A DNA stretch of 64,000 bases. Source: Asterias rubens (taxonomy: Eukaryota > Echinodermata > Asteroidea > Forcipulatida > Asteriidae). Position 1 is the first letter of the stretch. Each line of letters starts with the position of its first letter. Positions 33,201 to 48,200 of this stretch are shown here, in pieces. The position numbers and the translations under genes were made by a program. The stretch lies in NCBI RefSeq assembly GCF_902459465.1, contig NC_047073.1, positions 8,123,036 through 8,187,035 of the forward strand. Direction: 5' to 3'. Below the pieces are notes generated by a model. That model searched no databases and had not been told where the DNA came from. It saw only the letters and a program-made list of their open reading frames with translations.

Positions 33201-36200
33201 TATTGTTTTTATTGTTGCAGTTGATGGGAACTGGACACAGTGGAGTGATTGGAAAGCTTGTCCTGTCTCCTGTGGTGGAAGCACCCACGCCAGGAATCGA
33301 ACCTGCATCGGTCCGTTCCACGGAGGGCTTCCTTGCGAAGGAGTGGGTGTGGAAGAGAGAGACTGCAATCCTGACCCATGCCCAAGTAAGTGTCCTCGTC
33401 TCAGCACAATTCCTTACAATAACATGAAATACGCACTACAAAAGCAAAGATATTTGAATCTGAGAAGAGCCTTTCTCAGGCATCTGAAAGCACACAAATT
33501 TGTGCAACAAGGGTTTTGTCCTTCATTATTTTCTAGCAACTTTGATGACCAATTGAGCCCACAATATTTTTTGAAGTGCATATTTTGGTCTTTGACCGGG
33601 GGTAATAATGTTGGGAGCGCTTAATAAAAATATATAAAAACTGGTTAATTATTGACAATTACCAAAGGTGTCAATGCATTCAATTGGTTTTTCATTACAA
33701 GATGTTTTTCTCTTCTTATAATTTCATCTGTTGTATCGCAGTTGATGGGTCATGGGCAGACTGGGCGGACTGGTCTGAGTGCAGTTCCAGCTGCAACTTT
33801 GGACAACAATTTCGTCGGAGGACATGTGACAATCCCGCACCGCAGTATGGCGGAGTACACTGCCCAGGCCAAGGGAAGGGAGACAGGTTGTGCTTTTTAC
33901 TATTTTGCCCCCGTAAGTTGAGAACTTTTTTTGTGCTACATGGAAGGATCGGGCCCACTTTTCATGGCTCTGCTTGCTTTAGGCAAAGAATCAACATATT
34001 TGGACGCAGAGAATTTCGCCCTTGTGTCAAGCGTATTTCACGGGTTAGCAGGGAATTTTTGCTTGCGGGTGTGCATACTCCATGTTTAGAATTCTTTGCT
34101 TACACAGCTAGCACAGAATTTCAACATTTGCACAGTAAGCAGAGAATGGTAAGCGTATTAGCGCATAGATCGACAGTAAGCAGAGCCATGAAATTGGGTC
34201 CTGTCTGTCTGTCTTTTGAACAGCCTTTCTTCAATTTGGACAATTCTGTTGTAATGTAATGTAATGAAAACCAAAACGAGATGTGAAGTAAACAATTTAA
34301 ATTCCTGTCAGTATTTTGCACCTAAGGGGTACTGTTGTCCTGGTAATGGCACGTCTGTAGTTGTTCATAGAATTATGTACCCAAAGCCAGTATCTGCTTG
34401 TTGGCTTGCACATTACAGTCAGTATCACATGATGCACATCCTGTAAGTTTAAGGAATAGTCAGAATCTATCCGGTTTCCAGCGTAATCTTAAGTCATACC
34501 TTCTTCAAAATTGGTTTTCTTCTTTCCGTTATGTTGTCCCAGGTCTTTGTTAATTGTGTGCTTTGTCTAATCTGTATAAATGTACATGGTTTCTTTTGTG
34601 ATTGTTTTTGTATAGGCACTCCCTAAAACAAGTTGTGCTTACTTGGCTGTGCCCCAAATTTTCTAAAATTCTTGTATTACTTTGTATTTATATTGATTGA
34701 AGAATTTGGAAATAGATGTTGATGATGATGGTTTAAACGCAAACCAAATAAATATTTAGAAAGTTTCAACTGTTTGAATTGCCTCGTTGTGATTCTAGCT
34801 CAAACCTGTTTTTTTGTTCATCATACTTTCCCTTTAAGAGCATGGTGGCTGGTCCCTATGGTCCCCTTGGTCAGGGTGTTCCGAGACCTGTGACTGGGGG
34901 TTCCGTGAGCGATGGCGATCTTGTGATAATCCTGAGCCCGCCTGGGGAGGGTACTACTGCATTGGAACTGAGACGAGTGGAGAGAGCTGCATGGAAACAC
35001 CATGCCCAGGTCAGTGCAAAATAATTCCCAGGTCAGTGTACATGGATATCCAGGTCAGTGCAAACAAATGCCCAGGTCAGTGCTGCTAAATGCCCAGCTA
35101 GATTCTCATTATAGTATGCATTGGTCAATGCAAAACTAATCCCAGATTGGTGTAGATGGTTATTCAAGTTAGTGCAGACAAATGCCAAGGTAAACACTGA
35201 GTTTAAATATATTCATAAATACCTCAGACAGTTTCGCTATTCCTATTGGTGGAGAGCGTGTCACGTGGGTGTGTTTAAACCTTTGTTTATGACCAGTAAA
35301 AAGTGTTGAAACATGGGTGTGACACGCGAGCTTGCACCTGTGCTTATAAGACAGTTTCTTCATTCCTATTGGTCGAGAGCACTCTCCTTATAAAGAGTTG
35401 TTTACACGAGGGCCTTACCATTTCATAGCTGGAGGGGTGTTGTGTTGAAAGAAATCATTGAACAATTATAATTTTTGCATTTATTTTACCTTTTGACCAA
35501 AAAGTGTTGATGTTTTTTTATTGACCGAAAAGGTATTACTGAATGGGAATCAAAGTGTGTTGAATCGGTTATCAACTAGTGGTTTAAGGCCTGGTTCTTG
35601 ATCATTTACCTCGACTTCGTCTTGGTAAAATTATCAAGTCCAGGCCTCGGTGTGGATTTAAACCACTAGTTGAAAACCACTTCACCACATATTGATTCCC
35701 CTATTATATGATTTCAAATTATGAGATCTAATAAGATTCTTATAAGAGAGTTATAATCAAACAAGAATTTGATAAAGACTACTCTTAGCAGTTAAATACA
35801 GGTTCCTATAAGATTCTTATAATTTTTTTAGATCAGTATTTCATAGGGGTTGTCTGCTTCTTGTTTTGTATTTATAGCTTTCCATAGTTTCATCCTCAAT
35901 TTCAACAATTTGGGCTGTGACGTTGGAAAAGAAAGGTCTATACACCAAGGGACATTGACTCTCAAAATTGTGCCACCAAGATTTGTCATGACGATTAAGT
36001 CAGGTGACTTTGGTCGATATAAAATCCAGGTCTTGTTCTTAATATACATTTTTTATTTTTTATTTCTTATCCACAGTTGATGCAAGTTGGGGTACATGGT
36101 CTGAATGGAGCCCATGCTCACAGTCATGCGGCTCTGGAGGTAACTTTACCCATACCAGAGAGTGTGACTTTCCACCACCTATGTATGGCGGTAAAGACTG

Positions 36201-39200
36201 CAGCGGGTCGGACTGGCAAATGGCAGACTGCTACGTGGACAGATGTGAAGGTAAACATCTACAGGCCTGGAATTACATGCAGGCTGCAAAGGCCTTGCCT
36301 CCGTTGCCCCTGGCCTTGGTGCCAATGTTTCCCGCAGGCTGCAGAGGCATTGCCTCCGTTGCCCCTGGCCTTGGTGCCAATGTTTCCCGCAGGCTGCAGA
36401 GGCATTGCCTCCGTTGCCCCTGGCCTTGGTGCCAATGTTTCCCATCCACTTTGAGATTTTCCAATGAGTGCCCTCTGCAGCTCTATCTAAGATGAAATTT
36501 CAGGCCTGCGTTTGACCTCAATTTTCACTCAATTGTTTTCAGCAATTAGGACGTGTAAATTGCGCCACTTCACATTGCTGTATTATCTCATATCAGTATG
36601 ATAAGGATCTAGTGGTTAAGATCTGGGCCCAATTTCATAAAGCTGTCGGGCAGAAAATAATGCTTTACATGTTTCTTTGCTAAGCAAAAATTGAGTCGAG
36701 CACCACCCACAGCAATGCAAACTTAATGTTGTTTTGACTATTCTGTGATTAGCGAGTTTTTGTGCTTACACATTTTATGAAATTGGGCCCTGTGTTTTGG
36801 GAAATCTCACAAGGAGTTAAAGAGGACGATTCAAAGGAGGGCGGCAATAGATTTATGCACTTTACAAGCTTCCGTAAGCGTACAAGTCTGTGGTAAGCAT
36901 CGCCATGAAAAATTACTTGAACATTTTTTTTTTATCTTTGAGTTTTGTTTTGTTCCCAGATGATGGCGGCTGGTCTGATTGGACTGAATGGAGTAGTTGC
37001 AGCAAAGAATGTGAGACCGGAATACAGGTCAGGGATCGAACCTGTGATAACCCTACACCAACCTTGCCCGATGGTGAACAATGCCACGGACCTGCCAATG
37101 AAACTAGGGTTTGCAACACGCATATATGTCCAGGTGAGTAGAGGTTGAAGGTGAATTAAGTCCCCATTTTATCAGCCTCGCTACCATGGGTATTGCGCAA
37201 AATCAATACCTCTCGTCACTAACCTCTAGGAAAGAAAACACTGACATCCAACAGTGATTGGCTAACCAAATGTCACTGCGATATGCTTTAAATCAAACCA
37301 GCAACACAGAGGCGAAACCCTTCTCTTTCAATCAGTGCACTGGGTTCTTTTACGAGCATTAAACAACATGGGCTCCATTTGCAGGAAGAAGCATCACAGT
37401 AAACATGGTTAAGTGTCTCGTTTAAGGACAAGGTGTCACGACTGGGACTCAAACCCACACTTTGCTGATCAGAAACAACAAAGTTTGAATCCGGTGCTCT
37501 TAACCGCTATAGGCCATAACACCCCACATATTTGGCATGAAAAAGCGCATAAGAAATATGAACTATCATTTCTAATGTTTTGGTTGTTGCAGTACACGGT
37601 GGATGGTCTGCCTGGTCCATCTGGACCCTGTGCCCTGTCACCTGCGGTGGGGACATAGAGACGCGTTATCGCACCTGCAATAACCCCCCTCCATTATTCA
37701 ATGGTGACGACTGTCCAGAGTTGGCTAATGCGGAGAGAGATTGTAGCACCAATGGATGTCCAGGTAAGAGGAGGGAAATGGGAAGGGGGAAGGGGTTAAA
37801 GGGAAGGTACACGTTTAGTAGTTACTCAAAGCAAATATTAACTTAAAAATTTACTTGTTAATGAGCATTGGAGAGCTGTTGATAGTATAAAACATTGTGA
37901 GAAACGGCTCCCTCTGAAGTAGCATAGATTTTGAGAAAGAGGTAATTTCTCACTCAAATAATAAAAGACTTCTAGCCAGAAGTCTTTTATTCCTATCTGA
38001 AAGCACACAAATTCGTCCAACAAGGGTGTTTTTTTCTCTCATCATTTGCTCGCAACTTCGATGACCAATTTAGCTCAAATTTTCACAGGCTTGTTATTTT
38101 ATGCTTACATATATTGGGATACACCAAGTGAGAATACTGATCTTTGGCAATTACAAAACGTGTACCTTCTCTTTAAGGCAGATTTGTTTAATGAAATTAG
38201 TTGTTTTGGTGGTCTGGTTGGCGTAGTGGTATCTTTCCTCGCCTTCCACCTGCAGGACCCCAGCTCGAATCCCCCTGGGTGTACTATGTGGGTATTCACA
38301 GAAATCCAACTCGGTTTACTATCGGGTTTGTTAAAGAACAAAACATGAATGTTTACTTTTGTTATTCCCCATTCGAACACTACACCACTTCCATGTTCTT
38401 GTCCTCAGTTGATGGAGCCTGGACAACTTGGTCCTCTTGGGCAGAATGTTTCACAAGCTGTGGAGGGGGGATGACATCCCGAACTCGTACCTGCACTAAC
38501 CCTGAAACAGTATGGGGAGGGATCCCTTGTCCTGAGGCAGACCCCAGTGAAGAGTGGGATACATGCAATGAGTTTCCTTGTCCAAGTAAGTAATAATAAT
38601 ATTAAAATAATAACGAAAACTTATATAGCGCCAAAGTCTGCATAAAATACGCTCAAGGCGCTTCTCAGAGAAACAATTTAAAAAGCAAAGGCCAAAAAAA
38701 AATAATCTAAGTAATTATTCATTAACAAACCTGTAAGAAATTTAAAAACAGCAATACAATTATAAAACACACTAATAAGTCTAAAAATGAACCATCCCCA
38801 AAACCTGAACCCGCCAGAAGCGGTTCTAAGCAAATAAATTACAACATTGAGTAAACTTAAACTTAAACCAAACAGTAACTAAAACCTGGAAGGCAGTACA
38901 AACATTTAAAAAAACAATCGGGCCTTCAAGAGAGGGTTTCGAAGGAAGCCATGGTAGCAGTTCTCAGCAAACAAATGAGTAAATTGAGTAAATTTAAACT
39001 TAAACCAAAGTCTGAATAAAATCATATGGCCGTTTCTCAGACAGGGGTCAAAATGAACACTAGTCTGCAGGCCCAAGGCCAGTGTTTTTTGCACCAGGCC
39101 AGTAAACTAACGATGTTACAAGTCCGGCCAACTTGTGTTTTTGAAAAATAATAACTCACTGCATTTTTTATTGAAACTGACAAATAAAAATGTCTTTCAA

Positions 39201-42200
39201 TTCTTTTGAGTATTGAAGTATTACCAAAAGCAAGACAAATCTTCTCTTAGTGCTCGTTTCCAAAAACAGCTAAAACTTGAAACAGTGTGGTTAGTGACCT
39301 ATGACGTGTTGTTATACAATGTGACATACAAGAATGACAGGCTGCCACCAGTGTTTATCATTATGGGTGCGTTCGATTAGCTTCCCCGGGTCGACCCCGA
39401 TCTGCCCCGAGTACGTTTGAATAGCTTTGACGTAATTCTGAATCTGAAATGTTTCTATCACTAACAGTTCCCGGTGGTTGGTCTGAATGGTCAGCTTGGT
39501 TGGACTGTCCAGTGACCTGTGGAGACCATGAGCTGTTAAGAGACCGAGTGTGCGACGACCCCGTACCTCATTATGGTGGAGAGACATGCCCAGGGGATTC
39601 TTAGGATACTACGATATGAAGCCACTATTATTATTATTATTATTATTATTATTATCGTTGACAGTTCCCGGTGGTTGGTCTGAATGGTCAGCTTGGTTGG
39701 ACTGTCCAGTGACCTGTGGAGGCCATGAGCTGTTAAGAGACAGAGTGTGCGATGACCCAGTACCTCAGCACGGTGGAGAGACATGCCCAGGGGATTCTCA
39801 GGATTCTACTGTATGCAATGACGACCCTTGCCCAGGTAGGGGAAAAAAAATTAAAGGTGTTATACCGGATTGGTACAGCTGACAAAATAGTTGCAGACAG
39901 TGTTGATTTTTGTGGTGATCAACCATACAAGCAATTACAAGGGATGAGATTTTTTCGCCTTTTGGCTGAATTCCGTCTTTCCGATTTTTAAAATTCGTCT
40001 TGTGTTCACAGTTCTGACTGTTTAAGTTCTGAATTTCATAATTTTTGTTTTAATTGTTTACATACATACATTATGGCTAGTGAACTAAAATTGCAGGCCA
40101 CCCAAAATTAGTTTGACTTGTCTGGCCAGCGAGTTTGCGTGTGTTCACCTCCCGCGACGAACAAATTTCTGTCTTTTTTCAATCTCATCATCCCTGAACT
40201 ACAGACCTTGCATCCAGTTACTTGTGCCCAATTTTATTAAAATGCCGTGAGCACAAACACAGCTAAGCACAAATCAATTCTGCTCACCTGCAAAAAGGTT
40301 ACCAGCCACAACCCCATGTCTAATTTATGTGCAGTGGAATGTTTTTTAAACAATATTTTAAGCAGCTCTATGAAATTGGGTCTTGAATTATACTAAAGTT
40401 TTTGTTTCCTTGTTCAGGTTGTTAAATGGAAGTTTTGATTTATCATTATAGTCAGAAACACTTTTATTGATCTCCATTTTGAAATTAATGAGTTTAGTTT
40501 TTCAGCTTCACAAGTCTAGCTAAATAAAATTAATGTTTTTTTTTTCTTTCTGTTAGTGAATGGGAGTTGGACGGAGTGGTCTTCATGGAGTGAGTGTAGC
40601 GTCTTATGTGAGGGTGGACTCCAGTCGAGGGAACGCACCTGCGCTGATCCAGCCCCCGCCCACGGCGGCGCTAATTGCCATGGTAACTGGACGGATACGG
40701 ACAGCGGAGAGGAGACAGAGAATGAAGAGAGAGGATGTAACCCTCAGATGTGCCCAGGTAAGTCACAAAATAATATGGTACGATTTGAAATTTTGCACGG
40801 TGGGAGTATAATTAGATGAGGTAGCACCGAGTGGTAAATCTCTTTTGAGTAGTTTTGGTTCTGCAGTCTGGTTTTTGCAGGATGTAATCTTCAGATGTGC
40901 CCAATTAAGTCACAAGAATATTAAACAAATAACGAATGTTCATGAGTGCATTGGTGAGAATATATTCATGATGGTTTAAAATAGTATGGAATGTTCTATT
41001 CAATGAGGTGACACAACACGGTCCGCTATTTTGTGGAACCAAATTTTGTACTGCACAAAATGGCAGAATGTATGTTCTCTACAAATTTTGCTTAATCACT
41101 GCTCACTAACTACATACAAAAACACTGTCAGTGTTTTTAAGCATGAACAACTCTAAAAAGGAGAAGCAGGTCTTCCAAATGGCAAAAAGAAAAAAAAATT
41201 GAAAAAAACGTGCCCCTCTAAACTTCAAAACTCGGAGCTCCAAATTTGGTACATGTAACTGGGAGGTAGCAATAACGTGTCTAATTCTGTTATGATTCTT
41301 TGTAGTTCATGGGGGGTTTACTCAGTGGACGGAGTGGCAGAATTGCCCGGTGTCCTGCGGTGGTGCCACCATCTATCGTCATCGCAACTGTACAGATCCC
41401 GCCCCCATGTATGGTGGTGTAGATTGCGCTGGGAGTAACAGGAGTCACAAGATCTGTAATGGTGACGTTCAGTGTCCAAGTAAGTGACATGAGTGTGCTT
41501 CTCAGAGTCAAATCCTGAGGGCATAACAACTGACATATTTTTAAATATCCCAATTAATTTCAAGTGAATTTTTTTTCCAAAATGTATTATAGCTGCTTTA
41601 GACTTCCAACCAAAAGTTTAAGAGTGATTACCAAATGTATGCATTCCCTTTAAACATCTGACATTAAATTCATTTCAATTTAACGTTTATTGTCCCTAAA
41701 ATGGAAATTTGCTCATAACAGTAAAAATATTTATCAATATAAATCTCTCCTTGACATCTCTCCTTGGATATTTATAGTTCATGGGAACTGGGGAAGATGG
41801 CTGGACTGGGCCCCCTGCTCCAAGCTTTGTGAATTTGCTCATAACAGTAAAAATGTTTATCAATATAAATAATTACAGAAAACCAAATCTCTCCTTGACA
41901 TCTCTCCTTGGATATTTATAGTTCATGGGAACTGGGGAAGATGGCTGGACTAGGCCCCCTGCTCCAAGCTTTGTGAATTTGCTCATAACAGTAAAAATAT
42001 TTATCAATATAAATAATTACAGAAAACCAAATCTCTCCTTGACATCTCTCCTTGGATATTTATAGTTCATTGGAACTGGGGAAGATGGCTGGACTGGGCC
42101 CCCTGCTCCAAGCTTTGTGAATTTGCTCATAACAGTAAAAATGTTTATCAATATAAATAATTACAGAAAACCAAATCTCTCCTTGACATCTCTCCTTGGA

Positions 42201-45200
42201 TATTTATAGTTCATGGGAACTGGGGAAGATGGCTGGACTGGGCCCCCTGCTCCAAGCTTTGTGAATTTGCTCATAACAGTAAAAATATTTATCAATATAA
42301 ATAATTACAGAAAACCAAATCTCTCCTTGACATCTCTCCTTGGATATTTATAGTTCATGGGAACTGGGGAAGATGGCTGGACTGGGCCCCCTGCTCCAAG
42401 CTTTGTGAAAACGGCACAACCTCCCGCATCCGGCTGTGCAATGATCCTTCACCTCTCTACAACGGTGACACCTGTGAAGGGGACATGAAGGAGTACACAA
42501 CCTGTAACACACACACATGCCCTAGTATGTATTTTTTGTAAATGTGTTTTAAACTTTGTTTTCATGCAAGTCGCCAGACACAATGCCTGAAGGTCTGTCA
42601 ACCATTATATGGTGCTAAGGATTAGGCCTCATAATTCAAACTTCGCCCCACTCACCTTGCAGTAAATACTTGGCGCTTTGTATCCTTTGGAAAAAGGTGT
42701 GTTATAAATACAGTTATTCTTATTATTAAGGTGTGGGCTACTATTTTTCAGGGGCTGTTGCCACTTCTCCTGAGGCTGAAACAGGCTTACCTCCTTTACT
42801 GTCCAAACGGATGTACATTGTAGGCTTGGGTATCATCCATCAGAAGCCGAAAATCTGCGCTTACGATCACTTGCAAGGCAATTGCAGAATTTCTGCGCTA
42901 GCGTAGTGTAAGCGTAGAATGCCTAGTAGCTTGGAGTACGCACACGCACAGGCCAAAATCCCCGCTAACCAGTCCGTGAACTACGCTTGATGCAAGCTAT
43001 GATTTCCCTGCGTTCGCAAGCGCAGATTCTCTGGCTACCGTGAGAAGGGGTTCGCCCTGATGTTCCTGGGCCCGATTTCACAAAGCAATAAAATTCATCA
43101 CAAGACAAAATTTCCAGTATTACCAAAGTGATTTGTATTGTGACATCACACTTTGCTATGATTAATTTGCATTTACATGTAGATCAATCTTAGCTCTTTG
43201 TGAAATCAGCCCCAGGTCTGATTGGCAGCATATTGCTCCACAGCACCTTGTAAACCATAACAGGGTGCTATAAAGAGATAGGTCTCATACTTCCAAAGGT
43301 AGCTCCACATACAAAAAAAAACACTGAGCGCGTCATGATACTCCTTTAGCTTGGTCTCATCAGATATTTATGCTATTTTTATAATTGATTGCAAATTTGT
43401 CTCTTTCAGTTCATGGTGGTTACTCCCTGTGGACCCCTTGGAGTCAGTGCACCAAGTCTTGTGGTGGAGGCCAGACTCAACGCACTAGGCAGTGCGACAG
43501 TCCAGCCCCCTCGCTTGACGGAAACCCTTGTGTGGGTACAACCATAGAGAAGCGGCTGTGTTCAGCTTTCTACTGCCCAGGTAAGAACCTTGCAGAACAG
43601 AACATTTGACTCCAAATCTAATGATTATTTTCAAAACATTACACAGCTCAATTTTGTGCATGTAAGAAGTACATGTAAGAGATGCTCAGGTGAGGTTTAT
43701 TACATATTTACAAATACTTTTTCTTTTTTTAATGGACATTTTTTGCAACAGTATTTACAGCAAGTCCAGGAGTACACATATAACAACGATTAATTTTTTA
43801 ATATGGTTACGACGATATGTTACTTTTCATCTTTTGTTTGGAGTGGAAGCTGCAATCAAAGGTTTTTTTACGAACAGAATTGTTTACATGGCTTCAAATC
43901 CCTTGCTCACCAGTTGCCATCATACAAAACTAACATGCTTCAACCATATGTCCCACCGCGTTCCCTACGCTCTTTCTCAGAGAACCTCTTGGCCGTACAT
44001 CGCACCATCTCTAGAGTTGGTTCGCGTGCATTTTCTGCTAGCGCTCCAAATCTGTGGAACTCATTACCATTACATCTTTGCCATGCAACTTCACATAAAC
44101 AATTCAAGAAACTACTTTTTTTAGACTCATTTATACAGAAATACTTGACTCTTTCATTTCTCTTTACATTGGAACATCTTTAGTTTGGACTTCTTTGTTG
44201 CATCTTCTGTAGGGAAAAAGGCGCCTCATATAAATGCTGATATATGTATGAACTCATTTTAGTGATACTAGTCCTCTTGATTTTCACCTCAAGTTCATGG
44301 TGGATTCTCGCCCTGGGGCGAGTGGACACAATGCCCAGTCACTTGTGGGGGTGCTCAGGTCAACCATACTCGTGTCTGTAACAATCCCACTCCCCGATAC
44401 GACGGCCGACAGTGTGAGGGACCGACGGTTTCAGGCAAACTGTGTGCCGGTGTAGCCTGCCCAAGTAAGTTTCTATGGTTGTTCTTAATCTATTCTCAAC
44501 ATTATTTACCTACAACCTAGTAGACCAAACCAAACTGTGTGCTGGGATTTGCCCAAATTATTTTTGTGACTTGTTTTACACATTTCACAAAAACTACAGC
44601 ACCTCAGGAAGTAATATTTTAAAGGCAGTGGACACTATTGGTAATCACTCAAAATAATTATTAGCATAAAACCTTTCTTGGTGACCAGTAATGTGGAGAG
44701 GTTGATGGTATAAAACATTGTGAGAAATGGCTCCCTCTGAAGTGCCATAATTTTCGAGAGAGAAGTAATTTTCCACGAATTTGATTTCGAGACCTCAAGT
44801 TTGATCAACTATCTAAACGCACACAACTTCGTGTGACAAGGGTATTTTTTCTTTCATTATTATCTCGGAAGTTCGATGACCGATTGAGCTAAAATTTTCA
44901 CAGGTTTGTTATTTTATGCATATGTTGAGATACACCAAGTGAGAAGACTGGTCTTTGACAATTACCAATAGTGTCCGGTGTCTTTAAGGGAAGCTTTCTA
45001 CTATCATTATCTTCAAACCGTGTAAGTTTAATGTAATTCTGTGGACATTGTGTTTTGTGTCCTACGAAAAGTACCCGAATCCTTTATCTGGTGATACTCA
45101 TCATGTATCATGTGATACTCAAACTCAACATTAAAGGAACACGTTGCCTTGGATCGGTCGAGTTGGTGTTCCAAAAGCGTTCTGTAACCGTTTGTTATAA

Positions 45201-48200
45201 AATGTATATGGTTAGAAAGATATTGTAAAAGTAGAATACAATGATCTACACAAATATGCCTCGAAATTGCGTGGTTTTCTTTTTACCCTGTCGACATACA
45301 CGGTCGGCCATTTATGGGAGTCAAAATTTTGACTCCCTCTGAGTTGGTGTTCGAAAAGCGTTCTGTAACCGTTTGTTATAAAATGTATATGGTTAGAAAG
45401 ATATTGTAAAAGTAGAATACAATGATCTACACAAATATGCCTCGAAATTGCGTGGTTTTCTTTTTACCCTGTCGACAAACACGGTCGGCCATTTATGGGA
45501 GTAAAAATTTTGACTCCCATAAATGGCCGACCGTGATAGTTCGCGACGTAAAAGGAAAACCGTGCAATTTCGAGAGATACTTGTGTGGATCATTATATTC
45601 TACTTTTAAAACATCTTTCTAACCATATGCATTTCATAACAAACGGTTTCAAACGCTTTTAATAAACCAACTCGTCCGATCCAAGGCAACGTGTTCCTTT
45701 AAGACATCTTTTTGAAAAAAATGCAAAGATGTTGAATTGAAAATAAAACAAGACCACGATTTGTCCCGTCTTGCGCTTACTGGCATGACACTAAAGTCTG
45801 TGTCCTCGGGTCAGTGTCAAGTGTAAAAGTTGAGCCTTGCATTTGTTACATATTTTTTTAAACATAATTTTGACAGTTGATGGTTTGTGGACATCATGGC
45901 TACCATGGTCCCAGTGTTCAGTCACATGCGGTGATGGTCACCAGTTGACCAATAGGAGTTGTTCAGACCCTAGTCCTGCCTTTGGAGGATTTGATTGCGT
46001 GGGTGAGGGTTACAGAGAAATCATGTGCTACAATCAAGACCAGTGCCCAGGTAAGTAAAGATGGCTTATGATGGGATGTAAAGCCTGGGCTGGATATCAC
46101 AAAGAGTTAAAGGCACTGGACACTATTGGTAATTGTCAAAGACTAGTCTTCAGAGTTAAAATAGCAAACCTGTGAAATTTGAGCTCAATCAGTCCTCGAA
46201 GTTGCGGGATATTACTGAAAGAAAAAAACACCCTTGCCGCACCATGGTCACATGAATTTATGTGCTTTCAGATGCTTGATTTCGAAACCTCAAATTCTAA
46301 ATCTGAGGTCTTGAAATCAAATTCTTGGATAATTAATCCTTTATCGAAAACTACGTTACTTAATAGAGGGAGCCGTTTCTCATAATGTTTTATACTATCA
46401 ACTTCTCCCCATTAATAATTATTTTGAGTAATTACCATTAGTGTCCACTGCCTGCACCCATCCCAGTTTAGCCAAATTTGTGCTGCAAAGGGATCACACT
46501 ACTCAAGACTCAAGCCTCTAAGATGAGTCTTATCTTGAGTTAGGACGAGTTACTAGTCCTAACTTAGGACTAGCCTTAAGCTTTTAATAACTCCTACCTA
46601 ACTCTTTTTGAAATCGACTACAGGCCACATGACTTGTGGGTTGCATAATGCATGTAAAAGAACCCAGTACAATTTTTATTTATTTTTTTATTTTTATTTT
46701 AGCTATCTAACAGCGGATAGCCTCCACTTATACATGTACATGTATCATTAAAAACTATGTAGAAATATAAAAATGATTTTTGGGGTTGAACAAAGAATTG
46801 ACTAGAGTGGGATTCGAACCAACGACCTCCGGATTAACGTGCCGCCCCTAGCCCTATATTTGCGGTGTCCCTATTTTGTCAATATTTTTGTTCGGGGGTG
46901 CCAGTCAGAAGCCATACAACCGTTAACTGCCGTGTAGCCAGGGATCACACCCAAATTACGATACAAACTGGGAAGCGGCAGCCAGTCAGTTTCCCTTGTG
47001 AAATACAAACATGTATCAACTATCGCTAAGAGTGGGGGTTTGCCCGGGTTTTTCTGGCACAGCATCTCATAACCTGGTTAGCCCATACACAGCGCTTTCA
47101 GTTTCATATTTCAAAAACTTGGCATGTCTGTAGCAAAATCTAGCAACAGAGAGTCCATCATTCTCTTGAAGATGATCAAGGCATCTGATTGAACATCGAG
47201 TTGTCAACCACTGGTTCTTTTCAGAACCAACACTACACAAGAGAAATTTACGCATGGTGCTACCACAAACCTCACCTAATTATGTCAGTCTTAACAATTC
47301 TGCATCTCAGAATATCAAACTAGATCGATGGCACATCATCACAGTTTGATACTGTTAGTATTGCTCAAGTTTTTCATGATTTAATTTGTTCATATTTCCG
47401 TTGTAGTACTTCCTCCAGTACCATTTAATATCACCTTCTCTGTGAGTAAAGCCATCAAGGGAGGTCTGGTTTCCGTCTATGTCAACTGGGATGTAAACCA
47501 GACTGATGTGGATTACTTCATTGTGCAGGTAGTTCAATCTCGCTTTTACATTTAGCTCAATACGTTCACGTTTTTATCTTGTTGAATTTCACTTTTCAGG
47601 TATTTTCACAATCAGCAAATCTCCTCCTTATTATACATGAAGCTCTCCCCGTAATTCCTTAAATGAAGGACTCTCTTCTCTCTCTTGCAAGACCCTTGCA
47701 GACAGCAAAATGCTACCCAGACGCTGAGGTCACACCCACATTTTTTGCACAAAGAACAGCTATCACCCAATAAATTTGCCTCCTTTGGCCTAAGTGAGGG
47801 CATTTTTTGATAGTGTGACGTGTCGTATGCAAGGGGTCTATTAACCGATAGCCTGTTTTTGGACAGCATAATGGGAAAGTTCCGTGAAAGAAAGAGGCTA
47901 GAAAAGGATAAAACATCCTTTTTATCTGACAACTAACACCTGTTATCTCCATGTAGTTCCTTGCGCAACAGTGTAAAACCAAAATAAATTTGAATTGTTA
48001 TCAATGTCTTTAGGCTAAACGACTCAACACTCAAGGGGTACCCAAAGGTAATGCATCAGCCTATGAGTGGCAGACGTATGGCACCGTTATGGGCATACAT
48101 CGCCTTGTTCCGGTCCGGGATAATCCAATGACCGGTGCAGGTTTATTCGAGGGAGACTTCAAGGTCAGGGTCATTGCTGGGAACCAGTTCTTGGAGTCTA

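Noticed and set aside
36077-36454. Single 125-aa protein spanning TSR exon 7 and the minisatellite
   Set aside because: Wrong frame for the TSR; the real exon ends at a GT donor at 36251.
41706-42410. CRISPR-like regularly spaced direct repeats
   Set aside because: The units are contiguous 144-bp tandem copies of intron plus exon sequence in an animal gene, with no spacers.
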